Part shown: piece after piece, positions 9,409 to 18,530 of the stretch
Position numbering within the stretch: position 1 is the first letter of the stretch
How the letters are laid out: every line of letters begins with the position of its first letter
Assembly (NCBI GenBank): GCA_964438975.1
Contig: CAYTMU010000008.1
Span: 38,423 to 102,422 of the forward strand
DNA length: 64,000 bases
DNA from: Chryseosolibacter sp964438975
GTDB lineage: Bacteria > Bacteroidota > Bacteroidia > Cytophagales > Cyclobacteriaceae
Reading direction: 5' to 3'
Notes under the pieces: model-generated
What the model was told of the DNA's origin: nothing
The model's database searches: none
The model's input: the letters and a program-made list of their open reading frames with translations, nothing else
Made by a program: the position numbers and the translations under genes

Positions 9409-10665
9409 ATGCGGGGGAAATTGATCTTGTGTTTGCTGCTTTTCGGCCACCTGGCTAGCGGAAATTCCATTCTCATTCCAATGGATGAAAAACAAGCTAA
9501 TCATTTAAAGGCCTATGGTATAGCATACTGGATCCTGCGTACAGAGACGGAGGTCGACTGGCTCCTCAACTACCGCGGGGGGAGTTTTATGGTTCAGCAG
9601 CACCCCGCGATCCAGAACGAACTCGTCATCCGCGGGGTAAGCTTCGAAGTCATTTCCGACGCACAGGCGAATCAGATACTCAATGAAATCGCAAGTCCCG
9701 CCGTCAACTATGACGTTATGAAACTGGAAAAATACCCGCGTATCGCGGTGTATTCGCCAAAATCAAATCAACCCTGGGACGACGCGGTCACGCTGGTCCT
9801 GTCATATGCAGAGATCCCGTACGACGTGGTATTCGACGATGAGATCATGTCAGGCGCACTGCCGAAGTACGACTGGCTGCATCTGCACCACGAAGATTTC
9901 ACGGGTCAATATGGCAAATTCTACAGCCAGTTCAGCAACATGCCATGGTATGTCGAGCAAGTGAAGGAAGCTGAAGACCTCGCGCGCAAACACGGCTTTC
10001 ACAAAGTATCCCAGTTAAAACTCGCGGTTGCCAAGAGGATCAAGGAGTTTGTCACGGGAGGAGGCTTCCTTTTCGCGATGTGTTCAGCAACAGATACCTA
10101 CGATATCGCGCTGGCGGCGGAGGGAGTCGATATCTGCGAGCGTATGTTCGACGGCGACCCGGCCGATCCACATGCACAGGAAAAACTGAATTACGAGAAC
10201 ACGCTTGCCTTTACCGACTTCCAGCTGAAACGTGATCCATACGAGTACGAATTCTCCAACATCGACAACCAGATGAGCGAGCGAGGGATCCGGCAGGACA
10301 ACGATTATTTTACCATATTTGAGTTCTCGGCTAAGTGGGATCCTATCCCAACGATGCTGACGCAGAATCACCGGCGTGTCATTCCAGGATTCTACGGCCA
10401 GACTACGGGGTTCAAGAAACACCTTATCAAACCCGATGTAGTCATCATGGGAGAGAACAAGACCATCCGGGAAGCAAAGTATCTTCACGGTGTTTTTGGC
10501 AAGGGCTTCTGGACTTTCTATGGCGGCCACGATCCCGAAGACTATCAGCATCAGGTCAATGAAGAGCCGACGGACCTGCACCAGCACCCAAATTCGCCGG
10601 GTTACCGGCTAATTCTCAACAACGTACTCTTCCCTGCGGCAAAAAAGAAGAAACAAAAAACATAG
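9409..10665 (+). CDS. Secreted conserved protein with amidotransferase-like fold
   Basis: A 418-residue protein with a signal peptide (LILCLLLFGHLASGNS). An N-terminal domain of about 90 residues is followed by a region resembling class I glutamine-amidotransferase/ThuA folds: KYPRIAVYSP (first strand), a YDVVFDDEI strand-turn, YDWLHLHHEDF, and an elbow-like FVTGGGFLFAMCSATDT with a Cys at the nucleophile position. The C-terminal part contains the conserved-looking GKGFWTFYGGHDPEDY. From memory, such Bacteroidota proteins are often labelled 'asparagine synthetase B', but I see neither an N-terminal catalytic Cys2 nor an ATP-pyrophosphatase SGGxDS motif, so that name is not supported. It ends in a Lys-rich tail. 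Function unknown. Confidence 0.75.
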   Translation: MRGKLILCLLLFGHLASGNSILIPMDEKQANHLKAYGIAYWILRTETEVDWLLNYRGGSFMVQQHPAIQNELVIRGVSFEVISDAQANQILNEIASPAVNYDVMKLEKYPRIAVYSPKSNQPWDDAVTLVLSYAEIPYDVVFDDEIMSGALPKYDWLHLHHEDFTGQYGKFYSQFSNMPWYVEQVKEAEDLARKHGFHKVSQLKLAVAKRIKEFVTGGGFLFAMCSATDTYDIALAAEGVDICERMFDGDPADPHAQEKLNYENTLAFTDFQLKRDPYEYEFSNIDNQMSERGIRQDNDYFTIFEFSAKWDPIPTMLTQNHRRVIPGFYGQTTGFKKHLIKPDVVIMGENKTIREAKYLHGVFGKGFWTFYGGHDPEDYQHQVNEEPTDLHQHPNSPGYRLILNNVLFPAAKKKKQKT

Positions 10666-10679
10666 GAGAGATCTGATGA

Positions 10680-11276
10680 TCAATGTATGCGGTCAGCGCG
10701 TGTCTCCAGGCTTTTCATAATAGCAGCTTCGGCTTCAAGCCACTCGTTCCATCGTTCAATGACAATCTTTTCGGGTGAATAGATCTTCGCGAGCTGAAGG
10801 AAGTTCTTGTAATGCCCGGCCTCCGAAACCATTAGTTCGTAATAGAACTTCGAAAGCTCCGCATCCGGAATATACTTCCACAACAACCGGAACCGTTCGC
10901 AACTCCGCGCTTCGATGAGGGCGTTCATCAGAAGTCTCTCCATCAGGAATTGCTCGCGCGCCCCCCCCTTGCGAATGACTTTCTGAAGTTTCTCCACATA
11001 CGCATCCTTGCGTTGACGACCAAGCGTGAACCCTCGTTTCCTGATCTCTTCGATCACGCGTTCGAAATGACCCCACTCTTCCGCTACTACCGGCGTAAGC
11101 ATATCAACCAGTTCCTGGCGTTCGGGGAACTGCACAATCAGCGAAATACAAGACGACGCTGCCTTCTGTTCACAGTAAGCATGATCGGTAAGGATATCGG
11201 AAATGTTCTTACCCGCGATATCAACCCATCTCGGATCGGTCGGGAGTTCCAGGCCGAGCACAAACTTTTCACGCAT
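10680..11276 (-). CDS. miaE: tRNA 2-methylthio-N6-isopentenyladenosine-37 hydroxylase (MiaE)
   Basis: A 198-residue non-haem diiron enzyme of the MiaE family, which hydroxylates ms2i6A at position 37 of tRNAs reading UNN codons, using O2. The four-helix-bundle ligands are recognisable: HAYCEQKAAS (Glu), VAEEWGHFERV (Glu and His), NALIEARSCERFRLL (Glu) and MVSEAGHYKNFL (Glu and His). The ATG at 11276 (MREKFVLGLELPTDPRW) matches the family N-terminus; a TTG three codons upstream is the alternative. Substrate tRNAs must first be modified by MiaA and MiaB, which are not in this window. It reads toward the neighbouring plus-strand gene with a 14-base gap. Confidence 0.93.
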   Translation of the reverse strand: MREKFVLGLELPTDPRWVDIAGKNISDILTDHAYCEQKAASSCISLIVQFPERQELVDMLTPVVAEEWGHFERVIEEIRKRGFTLGRQRKDAYVEKLQKVIRKGGAREQFLMERLLMNALIEARSCERFRLLWKYIPDAELSKFYYELMVSEAGHYKNFLQLAKIYSPEKIVIERWNEWLEAEAAIMKSLETRADRIH

Positions 11277-11287
11277 TTCAAGCAAAT

Positions 11288-13300
11288 TTAATCGTAGAAA
11301 GACCAGTCAAATCCGAAGTCAAAGATCGTCCGTTGCCCGGGATAATACGGCGTCGGCAGATAGCCGGTACCTTGTATCATTTGAATGATATTGTTGTATT
11401 TGAAATACACGCGGGCGCGTTTGATCTTCGCATTGAAGAAAATATCAACCAATGGAAACCCCGGAGACTCGAATTCATTTTGATTGTAGAACTGCTGCAC
11501 ACTGGGTGAATATCCCGGCGCATAGTAGGCCGATTTCCAATGAAGATCGATCCCTCCATGCATATCCAGGTTCCCGTTAAAAAATATGTTGGAATACGCC
11601 AGCTGCGCGTTGACGAACAAATCGGGAATTCGGATGGCGTCGTCGTTATTCTCAAGAAACAACGTGTAGATCGAGCGATTACTCAAGGTCAGGTGCCGGA
11701 AGAAGGTGAGCGACCAACGAACTTCCGGTGATGCCAGTACTTGATTACCTCCCGATTGCATAGGCACTACCTGCTGTGTACCTGGAACATCGCTGACTTT
11801 GTCAAAGAAGATGTAGTTGCGATGGCGTGTGAATGTCACCCCTGGTGATATTTTGAAAACGTTGTCGCGGTAATGAAGAAAGCCGGTGAGTTGCGAGGTT
11901 TCAATGTTCTTCAGGCCGTTCATCGGCGCCACCCAGTAATCCCAGTGATCATGCCGCCCTCTGTAACCCTGCGTTAGGTAAGACGGCTTGTACAGCAGTT
12001 GCTTAACAGACGCTGAAAACCATTTACTGCGGATAGTCCCTTCAATGCGATAGTTCCCATCGGGGATGATAATCTCCGCCCACCCGGTGAGTTCAACCAA
12101 TGAATCAAGCGCCAGAGACATACGCCCCCCGAAATAATGCTCATCACCCTGCTCATCAGGATAGCGAGTGAGGTTCAGCGTATCCGTCGGCAAGTGATTG
12201 TAGTTCATGTGATAATGACGGATAGCGTAGTATCCATTGTAAAACAACTTGAGAAGATTACCCTTGAATCCAACTTCATTTCTGACGGCACGTATCGTAG
12301 CCGCATCCCGCACACTATCTGACAGTGCAGGAATCGTGCGCCCAAAGAACAACGTGTCGAGTTCCTGGTTGGAGATGTCCAGGAATTTGTTCTTCTGCTT
12401 GTAGCGATCTAGTGTGTGATAAAATTGCAGTCCGCTTCCGACGGTGTACTGGTGGAAGACATGAAAATTAGTCCGGAGATCTTCGGACGATGCCGTCGTC
12501 AGCCAGGGTCGCGCGTTCTCGTCAAAGTAATCGCCAAGGCCCTCAAAGATATCGGGATCAACGCGGACGCCTCCGAACTCATTCACGCGGTGTAACATCC
12601 GGCGAAAGTTGACAAAGAGATGATACGTGCTATCCTTATTTCGGTAGGAAGTATACGCGTCGTAATAGTTGCTCCTCGTGATCCGGTCGTTTTTTCCTCG
12701 TCTCTGTACCTGCTTATCGACAAAGATACCGCGAAAATTGAAGCCGAAATTCCAGCGGGAGTTGATGTTTCGGCTGAATCCTGCACGCGTGATCGACCGC
12801 CCTTGTCCTCCAAGGATAAGCTGCATATTCGTGTACGGCGACTTGGTATCGAAATATTTCACAGCTTCGGAGTCCCAATACAGATCGTACGCATGGTAAC
12901 CCGTGTTCGCTCCTATCAACGCAGGTGGCTGCTCATAAATGGGACGTATCGCGGTACCGATGTTGCCGAGGTCCTGATATAGATTCTCGTTGCGCTGGAC
13001 GTAGTTCGAATTCCGGTGATAGTTGTGGATAGCTGTATCGATGGCATGTAAGATGGGGCGGTTGAAAAAAAAGTCCCGCTCGTAGTAATACGACGACGTC
13101 TTCGGGCCATAGACTTGCCGCGTGGTGTCGTCGATCACACGGGAACCTGTACGACGCGGGGGCAACTCCTGCGCATCGGCAACGCCCGATGCCAGGAACA
13201 CAAACCCCAGCGAAAGCAATATGGTCCGGAATCTCACGCGCAAAAATACACGACCTCCGGGATAGCGAAGGACGTTGCGTTGCATTTTTTTATCTTCCAT
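11288..13300 (-). CDS. Putative outer-membrane porin (Bacteroidota family)
   Basis: About 670 residues with a signal peptide (FRTILLSLGFVFLASGVADAQ), a polar linker, then long alternating beta-strand sequence rich in Tyr/Phe/Arg/Asn ending in the aromatic FDFGFDWSFYD, as expected for an outer-membrane barrel. The segment around YYYERDFFFN...IDTAIHNYHR and GANTGYHAYDLYW is characteristic of the Bacteroidota 'putative porin' family. The ATG at 13300 overlaps the end of lpxK by 11 bases; the ATG at 13285 is an equally plausible start. Upstream in-frame codons to 13429 lie inside lpxK and look non-coding. It is probably co-transcribed with lpxK, linking lipid A synthesis and an outer-membrane protein. 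Confidence 0.85.
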   Translation of the reverse strand: MEDKKMQRNVLRYPGGRVFLRVRFRTILLSLGFVFLASGVADAQELPPRRTGSRVIDDTTRQVYGPKTSSYYYERDFFFNRPILHAIDTAIHNYHRNSNYVQRNENLYQDLGNIGTAIRPIYEQPPALIGANTGYHAYDLYWDSEAVKYFDTKSPYTNMQLILGGQGRSITRAGFSRNINSRWNFGFNFRGIFVDKQVQRRGKNDRITRSNYYDAYTSYRNKDSTYHLFVNFRRMLHRVNEFGGVRVDPDIFEGLGDYFDENARPWLTTASSEDLRTNFHVFHQYTVGSGLQFYHTLDRYKQKNKFLDISNQELDTLFFGRTIPALSDSVRDAATIRAVRNEVGFKGNLLKLFYNGYYAIRHYHMNYNHLPTDTLNLTRYPDEQGDEHYFGGRMSLALDSLVELTGWAEIIIPDGNYRIEGTIRSKWFSASVKQLLYKPSYLTQGYRGRHDHWDYWVAPMNGLKNIETSQLTGFLHYRDNVFKISPGVTFTRHRNYIFFDKVSDVPGTQQVVPMQSGGNQVLASPEVRWSLTFFRHLTLSNRSIYTLFLENNDDAIRIPDLFVNAQLAYSNIFFNGNLDMHGGIDLHWKSAYYAPGYSPSVQQFYNQNEFESPGFPLVDIFFNAKIKRARVYFKYNNIIQMIQGTGYLPTPYYPGQRTIFDFGFDWSFYD

Positions 13301-14324
13301 GGGATCCGATGATGTCAAGTGCCATCTCATCAAATTCCTTTCCATTTTTGATAAATGAAATAGCAATAGGCAAATAATACAACCCGACTGATGCCTGGGC
13401 GAATAACTCCCCATCCATCTTGACGACATCCTTTTCTGTCGTTACAATAACAGCATTGTGTGCCGCCGCGAATTCACATGCTTCAGTCAGTTCGCGCGGG
13501 GTATAGATGTGGTGGTCGCGATACCGGAAGTGCTTCACAAGCCGATAGGTTCGGCCGACATATGTCTCCAGGGGCACTGCATTCGCGATGCCGGAGATCA
13601 ATACTACGTTGTCAATGACATCCGGGGCAGCATGGTGACCCGCTGCTGCAACAAGATCACCATAACTGACAGTCGAAAAGAAAACCGGCCTGTCCGAATA
13701 ACGTCGTATATGGCGCTCTAATCGCAACATCTGGTCATCGGATATCCCTTGGGGACATTTTGTAACGACCACCATATCCGCTCGCGCAGCTCCGTACTTC
13801 GACTCGCGAAGCCTTCCCGCCGGCAGCAGACAATCCTGGGTGAAGGGACTATTGTAGTCCGTCAGGAGGATCTGAAGTGAAGGGACGACACGCCGGTGCT
13901 GAAACGCATCGTCGAGCAAAACGACTCCTACTTCAGGATGTTCCTGCAGTATATAGGGTATCGCCATCGCCCGGTCTTCCCCGACTGCCACGATGGTCTT
14001 GTCGCCATATTTCCGGAAGAACTGGAACGGTTCGTCGCCTAATGTGTCCGCGGTATCCAGAGGACCGGCAATTCGGATCCCTTTGGTCCGACGTCCATAC
14101 CCGCGGCTGAGCGTCGCTACGGGCGCTATTGGAGACAGGAGGCGGATGAGATATTCCACCATAGGCGTCTTTCCCGTACCACCTACACTGAGATTCCCGA
14201 CTCCGATGACTGGCAGATCAAAGCGCGCTACCGGCTTTACACCCTTGTCGTACATTCGGTTTCTGATACGCGTGATAGCATCAAATAAGACCGCGAACGG
14301 ATACAGCAGGAGTCCTGGCTTCAT
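13290..14324 (-). CDS. lpxK: Tetraacyldisaccharide 4'-kinase (LpxK)
   Basis: A 344-residue kinase that phosphorylates the 4' position of the lipid A disaccharide at the inner membrane. The N-terminal hydrophobic segment (LLLYPFAVLFDAITRIRNRMYD) anchors it. The P-loop is VGNLSVGGTGKTPMVEYL, and VVLLDDAFQHRRV carries the conserved acidic pair. ATLSRGYGRRTKG and the C-terminal VIVTTEKDVVKM are also family motifs. Length and order match bacterial LpxK. It overlaps the downstream porin start and appears to be first in that transcription unit. Confidence 0.95.
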   Translation of the reverse strand: MKPGLLLYPFAVLFDAITRIRNRMYDKGVKPVARFDLPVIGVGNLSVGGTGKTPMVEYLIRLLSPIAPVATLSRGYGRRTKGIRIAGPLDTADTLGDEPFQFFRKYGDKTIVAVGEDRAMAIPYILQEHPEVGVVLLDDAFQHRRVVPSLQILLTDYNSPFTQDCLLPAGRLRESKYGAARADMVVVTKCPQGISDDQMLRLERHIRRYSDRPVFFSTVSYGDLVAAAGHHAAPDVIDNVVLISGIANAVPLETYVGRTYRLVKHFRYRDHHIYTPRELTEACEFAAAHNAVIVTTEKDVVKMDGELFAQASVGLYYLPIAISFIKNGKEFDEMALDIIGSHGR

Positions 14325-14424
14325 ATCGGCAAGAAAGTCGAAATAGGCGACTTTCAGAAATCGGGTTGGCAGGTCTACAAAGGCAAATTTTCCGTATCAT
14401 GCCGTCAAAACCACCGGGTGTTAG

Positions 14425-14432
14425 TACCTTCG
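14425..14432 (+). promoter_or_regulatory. Possible Bacteroidota -7 promoter element (TACCTTCG)
   Basis: TACCTTCG lies 16 bases before the ATG of the Nif3-like gene. It differs by one base from the Bacteroidota -7 consensus TAnnTTTG. I do not see a clean TTTG at -33, so the call rests on one element and its position in the divergent spacer between lpxK and this gene. Confidence 0.35.
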
Positions 14433-14448
14433 CTCTAAATCCAATCTC

Positions 14449-15552
14449 ATGGGGAGTTTGCGTATCCGAGACGTTGCTGATTTTCTCGAGTCTTTAGCTC
14501 CGCCAGCCTACCAGGAATCGTACGACAATTCAGGCTTGCTCACGGGCAGCCCCGAAACCGTGCTGACGGGTGTACTGGTATCACTTGATTGCACAGAAGA
14601 CATTGTGGATGAAGCGATTGCGAATGGATGCAATATGATTGTTGCACACCACCCCATTATCTTCAAAGGGCTCCGCAGACTCACCGGCGCCACGTACGTC
14701 GAGCGGACGATCATCAAGGCTATCCGGAGTAACCTCGCCATTTACGCGATCCACACGAACCTCGACAATGTGCATACGGGTGTGAACAGAAAGATCTGCG
14801 AGAAGATCGGACTAGTCAACCCGCGGATATTGGCTCCAAAGACCGATTCGCTGGCAAAGCTGGTGGCATTTGTTCCGCGGGAACGCACGGGGGACGTACT
14901 CACGGCCCTGTATAGCGCAGGGGCAGGACAAATCGGAAACTATCAGAATTGCAGCTTCCAGGTCGATGGTAAAGGGACGTTCAAGCCTAATGAGGACGCC
15001 AATCCCACTATCGGACGGCGATCGGTGCAGGAGGAAGTCGACGAGACAAGGATCGAGGTGATCTTTGCCGCCTACCTTCAGACCAGGATCGTGGCAGCAC
15101 TCAAGGCCTCACATCCCTATGAAGAGGTGGCCTACTACATCACTCAACTCACCAACTCGAACCAGGAAGTCGGTGCGGGTATGATAGGAGAACTGGAGGA
15201 GGCGCTGGAACCATCTGAGTTCCTCCGGCGTTTAAAAACCAGTATGGACTTAAAGGTACTCCGCCATACACGAATCCTTGATCAGCCGATCAAAAAAGTG
15301 GCAGTTTGCGGTGGAAGCGGCAGTTTCTTGTTACCGCAAGCCCGACGAGCCGGTGCACACGCCTACGTCTCTGCCGATTTCAAGTACCATGAATTCTTTG
15401 ATGCTGAGGATCAGCTAGTAATCGCCGATATCGGGCATTATGAGAGCGAGGTCTTCACGAAGGAGTTATTAAGGGATGTTTTGACCAAAAAATTTCCTAA
15501 TTTTGCGGTCTATTTTTCCCGGACGGTCACGAATCCAATAAGCTACCTGTAA
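14449..15552 (+). CDS. Nif3-like dinuclear metal-centre protein (YqfO type)
   Basis: A 367-residue member of the NIF3/DUF34 family. The N-terminal half has the metal-binding MIVAHHPIIFKGL (two His) and YAIHTNLDNVHTGVN (His, Asp); the C-terminal half completes the site with ADIGHYESEVF (His, Glu). Between them (about residues 135-235) is the PII/CutA-like insertion typical of the long YqfO form, starting LAKLVAFVPRE. Long forms assemble as hexameric rings; the reaction is not firmly known and a role in GTP cyclohydrolase-like or cofactor repair chemistry has been discussed for relatives. The next gene begins 4 bases after its stop, so the two are an operon. Confidence 0.92.
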   Translation: MGSLRIRDVADFLESLAPPAYQESYDNSGLLTGSPETVLTGVLVSLDCTEDIVDEAIANGCNMIVAHHPIIFKGLRRLTGATYVERTIIKAIRSNLAIYAIHTNLDNVHTGVNRKICEKIGLVNPRILAPKTDSLAKLVAFVPRERTGDVLTALYSAGAGQIGNYQNCSFQVDGKGTFKPNEDANPTIGRRSVQEEVDETRIEVIFAAYLQTRIVAALKASHPYEEVAYYITQLTNSNQEVGAGMIGELEEALEPSEFLRRLKTSMDLKVLRHTRILDQPIKKVAVCGGSGSFLLPQARRAGAHAYVSADFKYHEFFDAEDQLVIADIGHYESEVFTKELLRDVLTKKFPNFAVYFSRTVTNPISYL

Positions 15553-15556
15553 ATAG

Positions 15557-16360
15557 ATGGAAAATCAAACAATTGCCCAGAAACTTGAAGCCCTGGTAAA
15601 ACTCCAAGCAATAGACTCAAAAATTGACGAACTGAAGAAATTAAGAGGAGATCTTCCAGATGAAGTACAGGACCTGGAGGATGAGATCGAAGGGTACAAG
15701 ACCCGACTTCAGCGTCACGAATCAGAACTGAAAGATCTTGAAGAAAGCATCAAGAAGAACAAAGAAGGCGGAAAGGAAGCTGAGAAGCTGATCAAGAAAT
15801 ACACAGAACAACAGAAGAACGTCCGAAACAACCGCGAATTCGACGCCATCACCAAAGAAATAGAACTCCAGGAACTCGAAATCCAGATCTGCGAAAAGCG
15901 CTCAAAAGAAGCCAAAGACCTGGTCCAATCCAAAAAAGACGACATCGAGAAGACGAGTACTCTGATCTCCGAGCGAAGCGAACACCTGGACAACAAGAAA
16001 AAAGAACTCGACGAGATACTGGCCGAAAGTCAGGAAGAGGAGAAGAAGCTACTCGGAGACCGCGAGAAAGCTACTAAGAAGATCGAAGACAAGCTGCTAA
16101 AATATTACGAACGCCTGCGGGGAAGTCTCTCCAACGGCCTTGCGGTAGTACGCGTTGTCAGAGGCGCTGCCGAAGGCTGTAACATCGTAATACCTGCCCA
16201 GAAGATCGCCGAAATAAGGGAAAAGAAAAAAATTGTGATCGATGAGCATTCCGGGCGTATTTTAGCGGATGTTGACATGGATTCCCTTGATGAAGCAGAC
16301 AAACCGAAAAGCTCTAAGACCCCAGTCGCGCCTACCACTCGGAGACGGAAGGTCGAGTAA
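15557..16360 (+). CDS. Coiled-coil protein of the C4 zinc-ribbon (CdsZ-like) family, ribbon degenerate
   Basis: A 267-residue, strongly charged protein. Residues about 10-185 are a long helical hairpin coiled coil (ELKKLRGDLPDEVQDLEDEI and similar). The C-terminal globular part (LRGSLSNGLAVVRVVRGAAEG...) matches the C4 zinc-ribbon proteins commonly paired with nif3 genes. The usual four zinc cysteines are mostly gone: only one Cys is left (AAEGCNIVIP), and the second knuckle reads VIDEHSGRILAD where relatives have CxxCGRIL. The polypeptide is otherwise full length, so the fold may persist without zinc. Cellular role unproven; nucleic-acid or ribosome-associated functions have been suggested for the family. 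Confidence 0.85.
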   Translation: MENQTIAQKLEALVKLQAIDSKIDELKKLRGDLPDEVQDLEDEIEGYKTRLQRHESELKDLEESIKKNKEGGKEAEKLIKKYTEQQKNVRNNREFDAITKEIELQELEIQICEKRSKEAKDLVQSKKDDIEKTSTLISERSEHLDNKKKELDEILAESQEEEKKLLGDREKATKKIEDKLLKYYERLRGSLSNGLAVVRVVRGAAEGCNIVIPAQKIAEIREKKKIVIDEHSGRILADVDMDSLDEADKPKSSKTPVAPTTRRRKVE

Positions 16361-17837
16361 TTCCTCAGTCAGAAAATGTTGTACAAAGAAGGCAACCTTT
16401 TGGGTCTGCCTCTTTTTGTTTCCCCTGTTCACGACGACAGCACAGGAGATGGTGTTCGACGCCAAGCTCCGCGATGCTCACCGATTCGCGCTCAACCTTC
16501 ACCCCGCCGAAGCGCTGCAACTAATCCCGGAAGATGATCAAGTGGGTGCGACTTATGTCGCCTCACTTGCGGAGGCAATAGAGCTGCTCGTCACGGAAGA
16601 TAATTCCCGTTTTACCGAGTACGAGGATCGATTCCTGCAGAGGCGCGACAAGAAAATCAAAGGCTCAACCCGCGATTATCAATTCCTGCAGGCTGAGATC
16701 CGCCTTCACTGGGCATTCGTATACCTCAAGTTCGGCCACGACTTCGACGCCGCGTTGCAACTGCGGCAGGCATATCAGATCGCTGAAAGCTGCCGCGAAA
16801 AATTCCCTGACTATCTTCCTATCCGAAAGACGTCCGGTCTTTTGCGCATTATTGTGGGGTCGGTACCGGAAAAATACAACTGGGTACTCAGCCTGCTGAA
16901 TATGAGTGGTAGTGTGACAGGAGGACTGGATGACCTGCGCGTTCTGTCAACATCGTCCGCATCGCCATTCGCGGTGGAAAGCAAGATCCTCCATTCACTC
17001 GTCACGGGCTTTCTGCTCGCAGATAGCGGGAAGGCGTTGGAAGAGATGCAGCAGGTTCTTGCCACCGAGAAAGGTAACCGCCTCGCTATGTTCCTGGCAG
17101 GTTCCCTCGCGTTGAAGAGTTCCCACAACGAGGTTGCACTTGAAATGCTGGAGGGGCTTTCACAGGCGGGTACTGGCGTTCCTCTGTATTACGCAGATTA
17201 CCTGCGAGGAGAAGCCTACCTTCACAAAGGAGATTATATCAATGCGATATCAGCGTACCGCTGGTTTATCGGACATCAGACGGGTCAGAATTACATCAAG
17301 GATGCGCACTATAAAATAGCGTTGTGCTACTGGCTCAACGGAAACGAGAGCGATGCTATCACTGCTTTTGCCGATGCCAGGACCAAAGGAAAGGAATCAA
17401 CAGAAGCCGACAAATCGGCAGCACATGCACTTGCCGACAAGGACCTTCCGAACGCCAAGCTATCCAGAGTCCGTTTCCTCACAGACGGCGGGTACTACCA
17501 GGAGGCGGAGGGCATCCTTTCCAGGATCACAAGCATGGACTTGCTGATCAAACGAGACCAGGTGGAATACCTGTATCGCAAAGCCAGGCTCCTCCATAAG
17601 ACGGAGAACACAGACGCTGAAAAGTACTACCGTGATGTGATAGACATGACGGGACTCGAACACTGGTATTTCGCACCTAATGCGTGCCTGCAACTCGGAT
17701 ACATATACCAATCGCAAAACAAGATAGAGGAAGCCGAGGAGTATTTTCAGCGAGCCCTCTCCTATCGAAGACATGAATACAAGAACAGCATAGACAGCAA
17801 GGCGCGGTCGGCGCTCGCTCAGCTGGCACGGAGATGA
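16290..17837 (+). CDS. Exported tetratricopeptide-repeat protein
   Basis: About 515 residues. A secretion signal (KKATFWVCLFLFPLFTTTAQE) is followed by helical repeats, most clearly TPR-like near VPLYYADYLRGEAYLHKGDY (about 310-345), YIKDAHYKIALCYWLNGNES and NACLQLGYIYQSQNKIEEAEEY at the C-terminus. TPR proteins of this kind scaffold protein contacts in the periplasm. The start is uncertain: in-frame ATGs at 16269 and 16290 lie inside the upstream gene and leave an unusually long polar stretch before the signal; no ATG, GTG or TTG lies closer in frame. The 3' end overlaps the convergent phosphatase gene by 19 bases. Function unknown. Confidence 0.75.
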   Translation: MKQTNRKALRPQSRLPLGDGRSSNSSVRKCCTKKATFWVCLFLFPLFTTTAQEMVFDAKLRDAHRFALNLHPAEALQLIPEDDQVGATYVASLAEAIELLVTEDNSRFTEYEDRFLQRRDKKIKGSTRDYQFLQAEIRLHWAFVYLKFGHDFDAALQLRQAYQIAESCREKFPDYLPIRKTSGLLRIIVGSVPEKYNWVLSLLNMSGSVTGGLDDLRVLSTSSASPFAVESKILHSLVTGFLLADSGKALEEMQQVLATEKGNRLAMFLAGSLALKSSHNEVALEMLEGLSQAGTGVPLYYADYLRGEAYLHKGDYINAISAYRWFIGHQTGQNYIKDAHYKIALCYWLNGNESDAITAFADARTKGKESTEADKSAAHALADKDLPNAKLSRVRFLTDGGYYQEAEGILSRITSMDLLIKRDQVEYLYRKARLLHKTENTDAEKYYRDVIDMTGLEHWYFAPNACLQLGYIYQSQNKIEEAEEYFQRALSYRRHEYKNSIDSKARSALAQLARR

Positions 17838-18439
17838 GTGTCGTCGTTGTATTTCTCAACCATGAACATCGAGCCTGAATAATTCAACACATACAAGCCG
17901 AGGTTCTGATGTTCGAACATATCCATTGAACTCAGTGGATAATGAAGAAGATAACACATCAGAATACGTATTGCACGACCGTGCATACAAATCAGTACCG
18001 TCTTCTCGTTTATTTTGGACATGATATAGTCCACCGCCGGCTTCATGCGCACAACCACATCGTCGGGGCTTTCTCCACCTTCAATCTTCAGATGCGTATT
18101 TCCGAGCCTCCACTGCTCAAGCATATAGTGATAGTATGCGTCTTCTTCCGGTGTCACACGGTGGCCCTCCTTTGTACCCCAGCTTATCTCGTTCAGTCCC
18201 ACCAACGCGGCATGCGGAACTCCATTCGCGATGAACTGCTGAACAGACTGCTGTGCTCGTTTCAACGCTGATGTATATATTTTATCGAACGGAACGTGCT
18301 TGTATGCCTGGAAGAACAACGAAGCCTGGCTCCGGCCGAGGTCGTTAAGATCCGTGTCAACGCCACTCCCCTGTACAATATTTCTCAGGTTAAAATCGGT
18401 TTGACCGTGCCGTACGAGGTAGACTTTTTTACTGACCAA
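17819..18439 (-). CDS. Histidine phosphatase family protein (phosphoglycerate-mutase-like)
   Basis: A 206-residue branch 1 histidine phosphatase. The catalytic RHG motif is in VYLVRHGQTDFN; a further phosphate-pocket Arg is in IYTSALKRAQQSV; the proton donor Glu is in LNEISWGTKEG; and the second catalytic His is in VLICMHGRAIRI. The only available start is TTG at 18439, because the frame has a stop two codons upstream and the RHG strand begins eight residues in. Relatives act as cofactor-dependent mutases or as broad phosphatases (cobalamin, sugar or nucleotide phosphates); nothing nearby fixes the substrate. It converges with the TPR gene and overlaps it by 19 bases. Confidence 0.9.
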   Translation of the reverse strand: MVSKKVYLVRHGQTDFNLRNIVQGSGVDTDLNDLGRSQASLFFQAYKHVPFDKIYTSALKRAQQSVQQFIANGVPHAALVGLNEISWGTKEGHRVTPEEDAYYHYMLEQWRLGNTHLKIEGGESPDDVVVRMKPAVDYIMSKINEKTVLICMHGRAIRILMCYLLHYPLSSMDMFEHQNLGLYVLNYSGSMFMVEKYNDDTHLRAS

Positions 18440-18530
18440 TTTTTACATTATTTTGTCGCTGAACATAGCAGCCGGCAAAAATAGACAAATTGTTCAAACA
18501 TGAGCCACTGCACACCCAATTACTGAACCG

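Noticed and set aside
9409..10665. Annotation as asparagine synthetase B
   Set aside because: No N-terminal Cys2, no SGGxDS ATP-pyrophosphatase loop, and a signal peptide is present.
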